Shown: positions 44,601 through 57,355 of the stretch, piece after piece | Layout of the letters: each line of letters opens with the position of its first letter | Position numbering within the stretch: the stretch's first letter is position 1 | From: Nigrospora sphaerica | Lineage: Eukaryota; Ascomycota; Sordariomycetes; Amphisphaeriales; Apiosporaceae | Reading direction: 5' to 3' | DNA length: 64,000 bases | Assembly: GCA_018287875.1 (NCBI GenBank) | Contig: JAGVVL010000018.1 | Location: 2,782,501 to 2,846,500 of the forward strand | The notes under the pieces: generated by a model | What the model saw: the letters and a program-made list of their open reading frames with translations, nothing else | Databases searched by the model: none | Told to the model about the DNA's origin: nothing | Program-made: the position numbers and the translations under genes

Positions 44601-47600
44601 TAGGCCCTGCACTTGAACAAGGCTCTCTGGCATGGGCACGCGACGGAGACAAGGCCGACGCGACGGAGACAGCGCGGTGACCCAAAGCGCAAATAAGACA
44701 ACTAGTTGGACATCGTAGACGGTGCGAGCTTGCAGCCGGGGTGCGCGAGGCAAGCAGGTTTTCGTTGCGAGCGTCTCGAGGCCCATGAGCTCGTGAAGAC
44801 GAGTGGGGGTCCTGTCCCATGGGTTCTGGGCGGGGTGGATGTTGGCGACCGGGCACCCCCCAGGACAGGGTACTTGGCCGCTTGGGGGCCTTCCCACCTA
44901 CCGTCGTCCCCTGTCAAAGTGTAATGGGATCCCATGGGTCCATGGACTTGCGAAGTACTGGTACAGCAGGGCCGGCTTGGCCCTCCGTATTGTACCTCCT
45001 AGACGGGACAGAAAACGAATGGACGGACCCTGCCGATGTGCGCCTTGGTCCCGACGGCTTCAAACTCGCACCAACTGACTGACTGGCAGCGGACAACAGC
45101 CTGACCAACGGGGTGTGTATGTTCGCTTGGTGATGACATGGACGCGCTTCTGACTGGCTCTTTGCACACTTCTAGAATCCCTCGTCCGCACCCTCCCCCC
45201 CCTTCCTTTCTGGCCCATCGAGCCCGGTTGCAGCTACTGCACCTCTGATGCAAACATGCTGCTGGCGCGTGGATGCGTGCGCAAGTACGTGCTTGCCTGT
45301 CCACCGTAATCGGGACCACTGCAAGCAGAGAGGGACGGGATGCGGCCGCCTTTTGATACTGGCGGGAAGGAGTCGTAGGATAGGGAAAGCCAGTGCTGTA
45401 ATTATTCATACACACACCTAATGGAAATGGGGAGGAGGAGCTCTCTCCACGTCACCGGGAATACAGCCCATTTATTTCATCCTCGAAGAGGACCCGACGG
45501 ACTTCGTGGGTAGACGGGCAGGCATTGATGGAAAGCTGCTGCCGCATAGTACCATGTGCAGTTGCAGTCACAGGCCCCCTCGTCGCTCCCGCGTCTGCTA
45601 CCCGCGGGCGGCACAATCGACGACGGTCCACCGTCACCATCATATTTCCGGCCTCAACGCGCCCGGAACCCACCAACGGTGACACGCCTGTTCGCCGCGG
45701 CGTGCTGGGTAGACCCTTTTGTAAGGGAGCATTTAGCCACGCGGTTGCCATAGTCAGCGCTCGATATGATGTCGTTCCACATGCTTTTGGTGGAACAAGC
45801 GGAGAAGGGAGGATAGATTGTCCGCAAGCGCGGATCACCATCCGTCACCCGCCTATGTCGGAAGCGGATGACTCCCCCTCCCACGGCCTGGCGGTCCTTC
45901 TCCGGCTGGCTGGTAACAACTGCCCTCGCAGCATGGATGCGTACTCTGTCCTTTGATCTTCACGGCACATCATGCCGGCGATGGATGCTCATCCTCCCTC
46001 ACTACCGGAGTGACGCGCGCCAAGCACCGGTCGCGGACGCTGCCGTCTGAAGAAAACCAGCCGGCCGCTCTGGGGGCCGTCGCGAAACCAGCCAGTGAAA
46101 GAGGGGGGGCTGAGGGGGATCTCTCGGAGGAAGAGGACCAACCAGGCCCGCGCGTCCGCATCAGCCTTGCCTGGAAATTGAAACCTCCACGCCGCAGTAT
46201 CGCCGTAGTGTCCCGGCTGGTAATTTCGATGTCCCTTGCCCATGCACGCGCATGCAGCCGCAGAAAGTACCCAACAGAGCCTCCACGGGAGAAATCTCCA
46301 TCGTGGCTCCTCCTCCTGTGCGTGCCCAGCTAGTGAGTGGAGGGACGGATGGATGCACACGCGAAACGCGAATAGGCGTCGTAGGGTGTAGCACCCGGCC
46401 GCTGACGGGCCCCCGGGAAGGCCCTCCTGTTCGGTCGAAAATACTCCCTGACATGAGAACCCACTGTATGCGTGGGACGGAGATTCAGGCTGAAAGCTTG
46501 CGTGCGTCCTGGCAGCGTAGGGGGTGGATTCTCACGATCTAGATGCTGCGCGCACTCGCTTGCGTTCTTTGCTTTTTTTTGTTTGTAAACCAGCATACCT
46601 AAGTACCTATCCCTATCTTCCCTCTCGCTCAGTGACGAGCTGCGGAGTCGTGCTTCGCCTGCCTCTGAATTGCAGCGGGCAGCTCGTGATGCTTGTCGAG
46701 GTGCGATATCGGCGACCGGAGACGGCAACGCCGCAGGAGGTATTTCTCTCAGTCTTGAGGTTGGCGATGGCGGACTTGTATGTGCACAGGATGGCACCCG
46801 ATGTGAAGGTCCCTGCACACGGCTCCATATTTTGCACGCCCGCAGAATTGGGAGTGGTGCTCGACATCGACCTGAAGGTAAGGATGAGATTCTCGTCCCC
46901 CCCGTTGTATCCATTTGGTGTCTGTGCTTTCTCGGGGAGCTGGTCGGATTGGGCTGTCTAGGTGGTTACTGGGGTCAGATGAGGCATCTCTTTTGCTGCT
47001 CGATATAATGGCTCCCCCAACGTGCAATATGAGAGGTACCTAGGAGCCAAGCAAGGGGAGGGACGATCTTCGACCACCACAAAAGCCTCACCAAAACTTA
47101 GTTGGGTGTGACAGCAGTAGCCAATGTCGAGATGACGTCTTGCCCTCCTTTGTACGTTCTGAATCTAGCAAGAGAACACTTGGCCCTTGGTGCGTATCCG
47201 ACTAGCAACACCATCTGGCTCGCGATTCCTTGGGCTGTCGCGACATCTTTTGCGTATCAAGGCGGCAAGGAAGTAAGCCGTGATTCCATGTGTACCGGCA
47301 CTCAAACACTGCAAGTACACCATTGTCCCCTTCATCCCATCCCATGTGCCATCGAGCCGAGCCCGCCCACATGAGACCCGGTATTCTCTCTGTCCCACTT
47401 TAGAGGTCCCTGGCAAAAGTCCCCCAGCCTCACCAATCATGGTCCCCCATGAGCGTGGCCAAACTTATTCTCATCTACACCCTACTGAACACGGCAATCC
47501 AGCAGATCCTCAGTCCAACTGGCCCAAGTAGCATCCTGGACAACGGCTTGGCTGAACGGAAGGGCCTATGCAGCCATGCCCACCCACCGTGCCGAGAGTT

Positions 47601-49698
47601 TTGTTTGCTCGGGCCAAGGGAGAAGAAAAAAAAGCTGGGAGCCGTACTGAGCTGCGAGTCCGGCGAGGAGGTGCCAGGCTCCCGGGCAGTTCTCGGGCAA
47701 GACCGGAAAGGTTCAGCTCCTTTACTTGAGCGGCTGGACGGCTGCTGGGAGGGGCCACGCAGCAACAAACTCTTAGATCGGCTACTCAGCTCGGCGTCGG
47801 CCGGCATCGCGCGGGCTCAGGCCCGACGTGCAGCAGCCGTTCTCGCAGCCCAGAGTTGCCTGGCCGGGCTGTGAAGGTGGGCGTATACTGCATTCGTACG
47901 ATTGCCCCGATGCAGGCCGGCCGTCTCTCGGTTCGAAGGCCGCTCCATCGGTAATGGGCCAGGGCAGCACACACGCACGGCAGCTCGACTGGAGCCACAG
48001 TCATCCATTCTGCCTGCCCGCCATCCACCTCTGCACCTCAGCTTTGAGACGGAAGTTCCCACCCAGTAGCTCCAGTGCCTCGCGCCTCAGGTCCGGTTCC
48101 CCTGCACGTCTGGGCGCTGCTCGAGTTTCTTTGCCCGCTACCCCGATGTGGGACAAGCCAACGGCGACTCGGGCGGCGGCATTGCCCACGCGGTGTAGTC
48201 GTACATGGGCAGGGGGGAGGTCGGGCAATCCATGCCAACGGAGAGGCGGCCGTCTGGATCACGCAAGTAGACATTGGAGAAGAGAGGGCTGGCTGACGCA
48301 GAGGCATTCGGTAGGAGGCCGAGGTACAAGTCTACTTACTACTGCTACTGCTACTCGTACGCCTCCCGAGATTGAGTATGTACCTACCTACCTACTTCTT
48401 GCCTTAGTGCCGTAGCTGCCCGCTTCCTTCCCATCCCGCCCTCGCCCGCCTTGCCCGCCAACCGTCAGTAAAAACCCCCTCCCCCATGCAGAAAGGGCTC
48501 GCGCTCTCGTCGTATCCGGCCGCCTCTCACATGGCCCCTCCTCATTCGTGCGCGAGCCACACGGCACAGGCTTAGCATGGGGGTTGCAAGTAAGTACCAT
48601 GTGAACAGAGGCCACCACATCCCTTCCCGTTCATTTAGCCGACCAACACGCTTCCTGGCAGCCACAAGTGCAACCATAGGCACGACCGGCCGACCTTCGA
48701 CACCCCCCCCCACTAAGAGCAATAATTTCACTGTAGCTCCACCCTCGGTTCAGTCGACTCGAACTCTGGGAGGCTAGAGGCGTGGGGACGCTCCCCCCCT
48801 CCACGACGAGGCAATCGGCCCAAGGCGTCGTCAGATTGGATTCGCTGCTGCCCAGTGCCCACAGGGCCACGACCCCAGGCCCTGCTCGCGTCAAAGTACC
48901 GGTACCTAGAGAGCAAGCCCTTCCCAATGGTCGGCGGCTGGAGGCTACGAGGCCTGCAGGCCTGGTCGGGGCCATACCCCAGCATCGTCACCGTGGGCTC
49001 CCACATTGCACGCCGGCCCTCCTCCTTGCGGCAATACCAGCCCAGCGCCGGCCAGTGACAGCCCAGCGCGCCCATGCCGGCGACGGGGTGTGCCCTGCCC
49101 TGCTCCGCCCGCTGCCACGAGTTGGCGTTCGTACACCACGACTCGGGCCCAGCCATCCCTCCACCAGACGTCCTGGTGGGGACGACTCCCAGCATCAACC
49201 CACTCCATTCCGACACTCCAGGCGCAATGCTCCTACGGAACAACTGCCTAGTGGATTCAATCGGCCCTACCGCATACGCCGTCGTTGCTGCCATACCGTC
49301 ACCAAAGCTGTCGTTTCGCCCGTTGCCGTTCCAGACCCGTGGTATAGTATTGCCGCCATCTCTGCGAACGGTTACTATCACCACCGGCCCAGCCCAGCGC
49401 AAACCCCCAGAGCCCCCAACCAACTAGAGCCAGAGGCATAGAGGGAGAGAACGACAGAGACACGCATAGGCAGCGCCGGAAACGACCTCGCCGTAGAACC
49501 AAGTCCCTCGTCCTCCTTTGCCACCAAAACACACACATACATACATACTACCCAGGGCCCTGCTGTCAGCCGAAGCTTGACTTGAACCTGCGTCCGAGCA
49601 GTCGACCCCAGACTTGCGCAACCGACATTACACAAACCTTGCTGTCCGCCCAAGAACAGCGTCCGCCAGTCTCGCATGAGACTGCCGTAGGTACGACC
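41637..49698. other. Gene-poor region, right part, leading into the areA/nit-2 promoter
   Basis: No convincing gene over about 8 kb. Frames on both strands overlap each other and lack domains. Short TAGGTAC/GTACCTA words recur (for example 42,588-42,598, 42,963, 47,034-47,041, 48,376). No transposase, reverse transcriptase or terminal repeat was recognised. The last 1-2 kb is presumably the long promoter and leader of the GATA-factor gene. Confidence 0.45.
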
Positions 49699-52600
49699 AT
49701 GGCGACTACCACCACCACGGCCTCGCCATTTTCCTCCACGACCAGTCCATCAATGGATCCCACCACCACAGAGCATGACTTCCGCTTCCCCCGGAGGCCC
49801 TTGGACTCGTCATCCAAGGCGACCCCCAGCTATGCGATCAACCCCGCCGCCGCCGACCATATCAGCCCCGGCGGCCTGCGCGTACACGAACTCAAGCTGG
49901 ATCTGTCGATGCCCGCCGCCGGCCATGCCGCCCATGACGTGCTGGATTTCTCGCTGTTCCCGACGTGGGAGAACGGCCTGGCCTCCGAGGCCGAGAGCTT
50001 GGAGCAGATGCAGCAGAGCGACCCCCTCGCGACCCAAGTATGGCGCTTCTTTCGCAAGACGAAGCAGAGCCTGCCCAACCAGGAGCGGATGGAGAACTTG
50101 ACATGGCGCATGATGCACGTCAAACTGCAACAAAAGCGACAGGAAGAGGAGGCCGCCAAGTATGTGTCCTCTTTGCCCTGTTGGTGCACCTTGCCGTTTG
50201 TCTAACCGTGACCGCAGCGCTCTCCTCCAGAACAGGATGGCCGCCAACAACCCCCCTAGTGGCATTGCGCAGTTGCGGAAGACTTCGGACCAGAACCTCG
50301 CGCATTCGGAACCCATGAACCTCGATGACTTCATCTTCAGCGAGAATGTCGCGACGCCGGCTGGTCTTGCTGCGTCGCCCTCGCCCGAATTCACGACTCG
50401 CCAGCTCGACGACAGGACGGCGCACGCACCCGCACCCGCCGCCATTCCCATCAAGTCCCGCAAGACGTCGCTGCCGACTTTCGTGCCGCAGTCTGTGCCG
50501 GTGCCGCCGCACCAGAGAACCAAGGATGAGTTTAGCTACGTCACAAGGCACACTAGGAAAACCAGTGTCGACGAGCGGCGTGTGAGTGCCCCCGGGATTC
50601 CTAATCTATACGCGCGACGGGGGTGGAGGCCGGTCCGTGGGCGGGTGGTCGAATCAAGTCTCTTGCTTCCCTGCATTTGGCCACCACCTTCCCATGTCGG
50701 CCCTGATAGCGAATTCCTGATAAACTGACCACCGCCCTGCAGACCCGGAACCTCAAGCGTCCTGCTGATTTCTCACCGCACGTCCCGGCCGTCAACAGTA
50801 GCAGCTCCGTGGGCCACAGTCTCGAGGCGGACGCTGATTTGCACGAGTACTCTTTGGACCAGCCTCACTCTGGTCGTATGGGTCAGATGTCGCACCAGGG
50901 CATTCCCTTCGGGCTGGATACCTTTCACATGGAGCAGGATCCCATCATCACGTCGGCTGGTCCTTTCCAGCAGAACTTCTCCTTCTCGCCGTCGCACTCG
51001 CCCATGGTGCCACACGGCTTCTCTCACATGTTCAACCAGCAGCCCATGGGTCACAACTCACTCAATGCGCATGATTTCTATTCGCCCCCGGGGTCGGCCT
51101 TCCAGTCCACGGCGACGACGCCGCACCCCATGCCCGATAACGAGAACATGTTCTTTGGGCCATCCATGGATATGCGACCGCCGCGACAGCAAAGCTTTCG
51201 CCATGGTCCAGGTCATTTCGGGAACTCAATGGGCCAGTCGTACATGCACCAAGGCGGCAACAACTCAATGTTTTCAGGGCCGTCCACCACCGGGCAAGAT
51301 GTCCCCAATGCGTTTGCTCCAACCAACAACATGGGCCACGTCGACCCCAGTCAAGTATTCCACCCCGAAAGCTCGGGCAGATCTCCGGGTATGGGCATGA
51401 TACAGGAGAACATGTTTACTTTCGGAGCCGACTCGGACAACGAGGATGATGACGGCGGTGCCTTCCCCGACCGCAACATGGGCATGCACCAGAACTTCTC
51501 GTCGGGAATGGACGACACGAGCATGGACATGAGCGGTGCCAACTCGCTCCAGTGGGATGCCTCACTGCCCGGGCAGTTCAGCACACAGGCGGCACGCTAC
51601 CCGGGAGGCCCGACACGGAAGCAAGTCACCATCGGCGGCACCACTACCGACTACGTGGATGCAAACAGCGACTGGGACAGCCAGAACAACCTTTCGCGGT
51701 CGCAGTCTCAGTCGTTCAAGGTCAACAGCGACAAATCACGCAAGATACCCAGGAACGCCTCCACCACGGGCGTAAGCATGGTCGGTCGAGGGGCGCCCTT
51801 CGACAGGCTTGCCCAGTCCAACCCCAACTCCCCGCCGGGTGACGCGCCTGGCAGTGTCTCGGGCTTCTCTTCAGTTGCCCCGAGCCGACCGTCGTCTCCG
51901 CCCGCCTCGAAACAGGGCTCCACAACCAACCTGCAAGGTGCCGCGGGCTCACAAGGTGACGGGAATGCACCAACAACCTGTACCAACTGTTTTACGCAGA
52001 CTACGCCGCTGTGGCGTCGGAACCCCGAGGGCCAGCCTCTTTGCAACGCTTGCGGGCTTTTCCTGAAACTTCATGGCGTCGTTCGGCCTTTGAGCTTGAA
52101 GACGGATGTCATTAAGAAACGCAACCGTGGCTCGGGCGCCAGCCTGCCGGTTGGTGGTAGCAGCACTCGGTCCAAAAAGAACGCGTCTAGCACTGCCTCG
52201 GGACCCGCCTCTCGTAAGAACTCGACCTTGGGCATCCCCGCCGCTGCCAGTGCGGCGGCGGCGGCGGCGGCGGCGGCGGCTCCAAGCAAGCCTACACAGG
52301 CTGCGACGCCCCCTGCGACGCACCGGGCTGGCAGCGCCAACGAGGCCGACAGTCCCAGGAGCATGGGCGGCGGCACTCCGGGCGGTAACACGGCTGGTAG
52401 CACGCCAACGAGTTACGCAGGCTCTGCCACTGGCGCAGCCGGCGGGAAAGGCGTGGTGCCCATCGCCGCGGCGCCCCCCAAGAACACGCCCGGACCGGGG
52501 GCCGCATCCTTGTCGCGCGGCGTCGGTGTGTGTGGTGCGTCTTCCAAACGCCAGCGCCGTAGCAGCAAGAGTGTGGCTCCGAGCGAGCCCAGCAGCATGG

Positions 52601-52845
52601 ATGTCGATAGCCCCCAGGATTCCACGGGGTCGAACGAGGCGGCCCCATCGGTCAGCTCGTCGAGCGGGTTCCTGGGCGGCATGAGTAGCCACGGCAACTT
52701 GGGGCTGACAAGCGCGTTTGGCATGGCACAGCGCCCGCCTATGGGCCAAGGAATGATGGGAATGTCGAGCGGCGCCCCCAACACAGTGAACACTGGCGCT
52801 GGCGCCGGCCCCCAAGAATGGGAATGGCTGACGATGAGTTTGTAA
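49699..52845 (+). CDS. areA: Global nitrogen regulator, GATA-type transcription factor (AreA/NIT2 orthologue)
   Basis: Activator of genes for use of secondary nitrogen sources; it binds HGATAR sites in the nucleus. Exons are 49699-50159, 50218-50581 and 50743-52845 (975 residues). The two introns start GTATGT and GTGAGT and end GACCGCAG and CCTGCAG. The DUF1752-type N-terminal block ([20 protein letters not shown], then [11 protein letters not shown]) is conserved in AreA/NIT2. Later come [19 protein letters not shown] and [15 protein letters not shown]. The single Cys-X2-Cys-X17-Cys-X2-Cys zinc finger (Cys 688, 691, 709, 712) is followed by a basic arm. The C-terminus is WEWLTMSL, the AreA tail that in Aspergillus contacts the co-repressor NmrA. 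A poly-Ala tract follows the finger. The ATG at 49699 is in frame with exon 1; the first Met is inferred. Confidence 0.95.
52252..52280 (+). repeat. GCG trinucleotide repeat encoding poly-Ala in areA
   Basis: About nine GCG triplets in frame encode an Ala run downstream of the zinc finger. It could be length-variable. Confidence 0.8.
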
Positions 52846-54545
52846 GGGAGGCGCCGCTGCCCATGATGCGCGCCCACCGTACGATTCGACCCGAGGCGCG
52901 GCGATACTTAGCACGACGCTGGCTGGCCACTAATAGCGCACCACGCATGACGGAAGGCCTTGGGGTCCTCTTACGACTTATCTGCGGGATTACGACCTCT
53001 TTTTGATACCACACACCAGCGTAGCAGGCGTCTAAGCGCACCGGCCCTGGTTTTATTCTTTTCTTTTCTGAATCGATGCTACGGGCGGCTCGCGCTGTGG
53101 CTGGCAGCACCAGAATTCCGGCCCGGTCATCGAGGTACATGGGGTGTCACGCCTCCCGGCACTCGCTCACATTAATGCCTCGGTGCGGCTTTCCAGACTG
53201 GGCATAGCCGAACGGCAATGTCGGCAACGGGGAGAACACAGGCTGGCCGTCTTAGCCTCGAAGTGGATTCGTTGGCTCTGCTGGTTTTAGCCGACTCGGC
53301 GCCCCGATCAGGCTGAGCGGCTCGCAACGGTGTTGTACGGGCACATAGAGAGGTTATTTGGGATTGATACCATTGGATTGATTGATTACTTTGTTTTACC
53401 AGCTTGTAGAGGAGCGACTGGCATGAGCGAGGAATGAAGATATGGGCATTGGCCCCTTTCCGAGTACGAACGGCTTGGGTACATACAGCTCGGGTGGAAT
53501 TGAGGAAGGACAAGGGCAAGCGACTGGCGCTTTTATATTTTGACATTCAACGAGCTCACTAGACCGACGATGATGGCTCTCTTCGTTTTGGCGTAGTAGG
53601 AATCAACTTTGTTCTCTCTACCTCGTTGCCCGCTGCCGTCCCCATTGGCCCTGATTTCCACTTGCTGTTGGTTGTGTATGCCGACATGTTTCCAAGCAGG
53701 CAAAGTGGCCAGCATTGATTGTGCGTCACGCGGCACGTCCACCAGTGCGTTCGATCTCCTGGGTTTCGGGATTGGTCTACGTCGTTGCCATCCATCCTTG
53801 CTCGCCCAGTCTCGTGCGTGCGCCCCCTATACGTCGTAGATATTGGTTGGGGTCGGCCTCCCTTGGACCCCTTCCCCTGGGGGCACTGGGCAGATCCGAG
53901 CCTCCCCAGGCGCGGCGCGGCGCGGCCCCGGCCGCGTGCCTATGAGAAATGCGGTCCACGGTCTTCCTTCCCTCTCCGCCGCTTTCCAGGTCCGGGGGCG
54001 CAAGTCATGGTAAATGTGTCACGCGCAAGGAACGGGCCGAAGAAACAGTTTGGACACTTAGAGATGTGTGGTGTCGATTTAATTCTTGCCGACAACCCGG
54101 AAACCCCTACAGGGACCGAAAAGGACGGGCTGGAAAGAGGGCAAGACGTCCTACACGGGCAAAGCTGCGCAAGATCGGAAAGACACGGGGACGGCGACGG
54201 CACACCACGCTAAAGGGGCGCTCTCACGCATCGCGTTGACCCGCACCGCCCCAAACAAGTTATATCGAGGGGAGGCGTCGGTTAGAAGGTGGAAAAAAGA
54301 GGAAGGGGGAAGGGGAAGGGGGGGGGGGGGAGCGAAACCCTTCCCATGTCTTGTTGCCAGAACCGCGTCTCGGGGGATGGTCCGAATTCCTCTGATGAGG
54401 GGAATTTGTTTCCCAGCCTGGGGCTTCGGCCGGGAGTTGATCTGCGTACTTGCCGCACGCGTCCCGGCTCGCGACGGAAGCGGGAAGGCAAAAATGAATA
54501 CGAGAAGTATGACAGCATCATTTTCTTTTTTTGTCCTCGGGGTTT
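52846..54545. other. Region between areA and hsk3
   Basis: The two genes converge here, so this holds both 3' flanks. No further gene is seen. A G homopolymer tract lies around 54,318-54,330. Confidence 0.5.
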
Positions 54546-55237
54546 TCACTTCTGCTCCTTGACCGACTCCTCGCCCAACACCTTGCTGGCGGCCATGAAC
54601 CTGCGGTGGCGAGAGATGGTCAGCGAGGCGGTGCTTCCCCCACGCCCCAAAAATGAAACCAATTTCCTTCCCTTCCTCCGCCTCACACTACTTTCCCATC
54701 CTGCTTCCTCGCCATCAACGAACGATGGTTTCACGTACCCCCCATAGCCGAAAAAGGGGAAAAAGACGGGGGCATTGAGGAAAAAAGAAAGAACTTACAT
54801 GCCGCCGTGCCAGCTACCCAAGCCGCGCATGGCCTCGGCCTGCACCGCCGTCATGCGCAGCAGGTTCTCCGTGTCGGCGAGGTTGGCCGACAGTTGCTCA
54901 AGCTGGGCGTGGAGGTTGGACTGGGGGAGGGCAAAAAGAAACCCCCGTCAGCGTATGTTTTGCTTTCCCCTTTCCCCTTGTGTGAAGTCCCTCTCGCTCC
55001 TCTCCTCTTTCGTTTTGGCGGGCGCGAGCGTGACGAAAGAGGAAACCGACAGGGAGGGAGAAAGATGGAGGGGGAAGGGGGAGAGCGCGAAAGGAAGAAG
55101 AGGCCGGGGAGAAGAATAAAAATACGCACCAACTGACGAGCCTTGGCGACACCGCCGCCCGAAGCACCACTCCCGCTCGGGGGCGCCATGGACGGTCGGG
55201 TGCCGCCGATGCCGCCGCCGTAACCCCGTGTCGCCAT
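54546..55237 (-). CDS. HSK3: DASH/Dam1 complex subunit Hsk3
   Basis: A small kinetochore protein of the DASH complex, which rings spindle microtubules and couples them to chromosomes. It is easily missed, being 94 residues in three exons: 55130-55237, 54799-54920 and 54546-54600. Intron 1 starts GTGCGT and ends CCCCCAG. Intron 2 starts GTAAGT and ends CTGAC...CACCGCAG and splits a Met codon. After a Gly/Ser/Pro-rich N-terminus comes the family helix: KARQL-SNLHAQLEQLSANL, then ADTENLLRMTAVQAEAMRGL and FMAASKVLGEE. The TENLLRMTAVQAE segment is the Hsk3 hallmark. Length, helical content and exon joins fit the family. Confidence 0.88.
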
Positions 55238-57355
55238 GGTACTACGTCCGCACACACCACAACCGGACACGCTCTGAGCGCGCGTGCGCGCAACGTTCCC
55301 GCCTGGTTTGGAGGGTGCGGGCTGGGTTTCCCGGAGGAAGGGAACAATAGAGCTTCGGAGGCCCGGCTGCCGGGGGTTTGCGTTTTCAGTGTGTGTAAGT
55401 AGGAACAGCTGTTGTCGTTTTTCAGGCAGTGGTGGTGGTGGTGGTGGTGATGGTAGTTGTTGTTTGTACTACTTGGTGTGTGCTTTGCGCTTGGCTGCGT
55501 GTGTTCGTGCTTCTTGCTGGCCCTTGTGGCTGTGCCTTGGTTCCAATCAGAATAGGCCAGTGCCCATAACCATAGGGAAACCTTAAGTACCTCTTTTGCG
55601 CTCCCGGCCCCTTCAAGTGCTGCTTTCCATGTGGAGCACACGCCGGCTCGTTATAGATGCAAGAGCGGGGGGAAAGCGTCAGCCATCTATCATCAACCAC
55701 GCAAACATCCTGTGCATGCCAACGGGCAAGACGGGATGCATCGTCGTGACCGACCGACGACCTCTAATTTTAGTAACATTCAGAGCTAAAGCAGCTCGGC
55801 CGTTTCTACTTGCGCTTCTCGCTTGCCACGCCGTCCTGCCGTGCTGCCGTGCTGTATTCGCCTGCTGTCAAGCGAGAAAAGAGGCAGCCAGTCCACGTAC
55901 AAGTGTGCAACAAAACAGGTACCGACATCGAGTCGTGACGCGCGTCCTTTCATAATCAGCGAGAACCAGCAGTCGATTGCTCCATGGCGTGCGGAAACAT
56001 GCGTGACTAACTAGTCCAACTCATTAGATTGGCCTTGCGGCGCGATGCGGCGTGTAGCGCAAATACGTTCTTCCATCTCATCACGAGGGAGCCAGCGTCG
56101 TCATCCATCGTCGTCGACTTGTCTTTGTATTCCCCTATCTCGCTGTCACAGTTGGTTCCGGGCTCGGATTAAGCCCTGCAACTAAATGCGTATTCTCCTC
56201 TCTCCTTCTTCCGTCTGTGGCACGTCTGTAGAGGACGAGAATGCTTCTTCGCCTCAGGCCTCGCCTCGGCTCCGCCGCCGGCCTGAGGTCCGGCTCGGAT
56301 CGACTCTTCCTCGCCAGTATCCCGGCTCGTCCGGCTTTTTAGAATATTATGACTCAAACAGAAGAAAACTTTAGACAAGGGAAAATGCGGGTGTCGATGC
56401 CGCCATGTGTGCGCGTTGCGATATCCATGAAATCAGGCCGCCTCCTCTTCCCCTCGGCCTCCCTGCGGCTGCCCTGGCCAAGCTGCCTCCCCTTCCCCTC
56501 TCCTCTCATGCGTGCCCAAAACCCGGGGGCAGCTGCGTCGCCGTTGCCGAGCCGCTCTCGGTCCGGCCCCTCCCACCTGTCTTGGCCGTCCTGTACAACG
56601 ACGACAAGGCCGCTCGTCGTTTTGTTGGTCGCGGGCTAAACGCAAGTCTATTCATCAAATAACCATGCCGTTTTCCCAACCAATCAACTCCCCGCGCAAA
56701 GCGCTATGCGCCCCCCTCTCTCTCCCAAAATGCACGCCGCGCGTGCCCAGCCAAAGAGGGACGAGGGGGGGAAAGACCAGAATGTTACACACGCCCCTGG
56801 TGCCGTTGTGCCCAAGCTGCCTGGCCCGACGGAAATTACCATGCCATCATTAGGTCCGTCCGCAGCAAGGGACTGGGGCGGGCGTGCCTGTGTTTTTATT
56901 GTGTCTGTCCAGAATGCCGAAGCCGTGTGTCGTCCCGGGCGAGTCGTACGCCCCCTCGTCGCTGTGCTGCGGCTTTTGCTGCAAGCGTGGCGTCCCGAGG
57001 GGGGTGGAGAAAACGTGCAAAGAAAATAAAACGTGTGGTGTGCAAAACGTGACCTCGCAACCCAATGCAATGATTATCAGAAACGAAATGCTCTCGTCCT
57101 GCCGAAAAGCAATGAATGCCGCATATACGTCGAAACCGGAGGACCGATGATGAATGTAAGATTATGTGCATGCCGCACCGTCCAGACGTTGCCTGCGCCA
57201 ACGCTGCCTCCTGAGGTCGGAGCCAAGCTCGGTTTGCCACATGGCCTTGCTCTCAACCTGGGGCAACCAAGGAGCAGCGGCGCGCCACCGGCGTCTCAGT
57301 AGACCCAGCGGCTGCAAGCGTCGTCAGCAATCGCCTCCGCCCAGGCACCCTTCTC
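55238..57355. other. Intergenic region upstream of hsk3
   Basis: No gene is supported in about 2.1 kb. A GGT/GGC-type triplet run sits near 55,431-55,450. Part is the hsk3 promoter, part the 3' flank of the gene at 57,356. Confidence 0.45.

Noticed and set aside
46613..46867. An 84-codon minus-strand frame with fairly balanced composition (GTFTSGAILCTYKSAIANL)
   Set aside because: It looks somewhat coding, but is short, has no motif, overlaps an equally open plus-strand frame and has no partner exon. It is too weak to call.
48728..49423. A 231-codon minus-strand frame upstream of areA
   Set aside because: It overlaps an open plus-strand frame of similar length and has no domain. It most likely lies in the areA promoter/leader.
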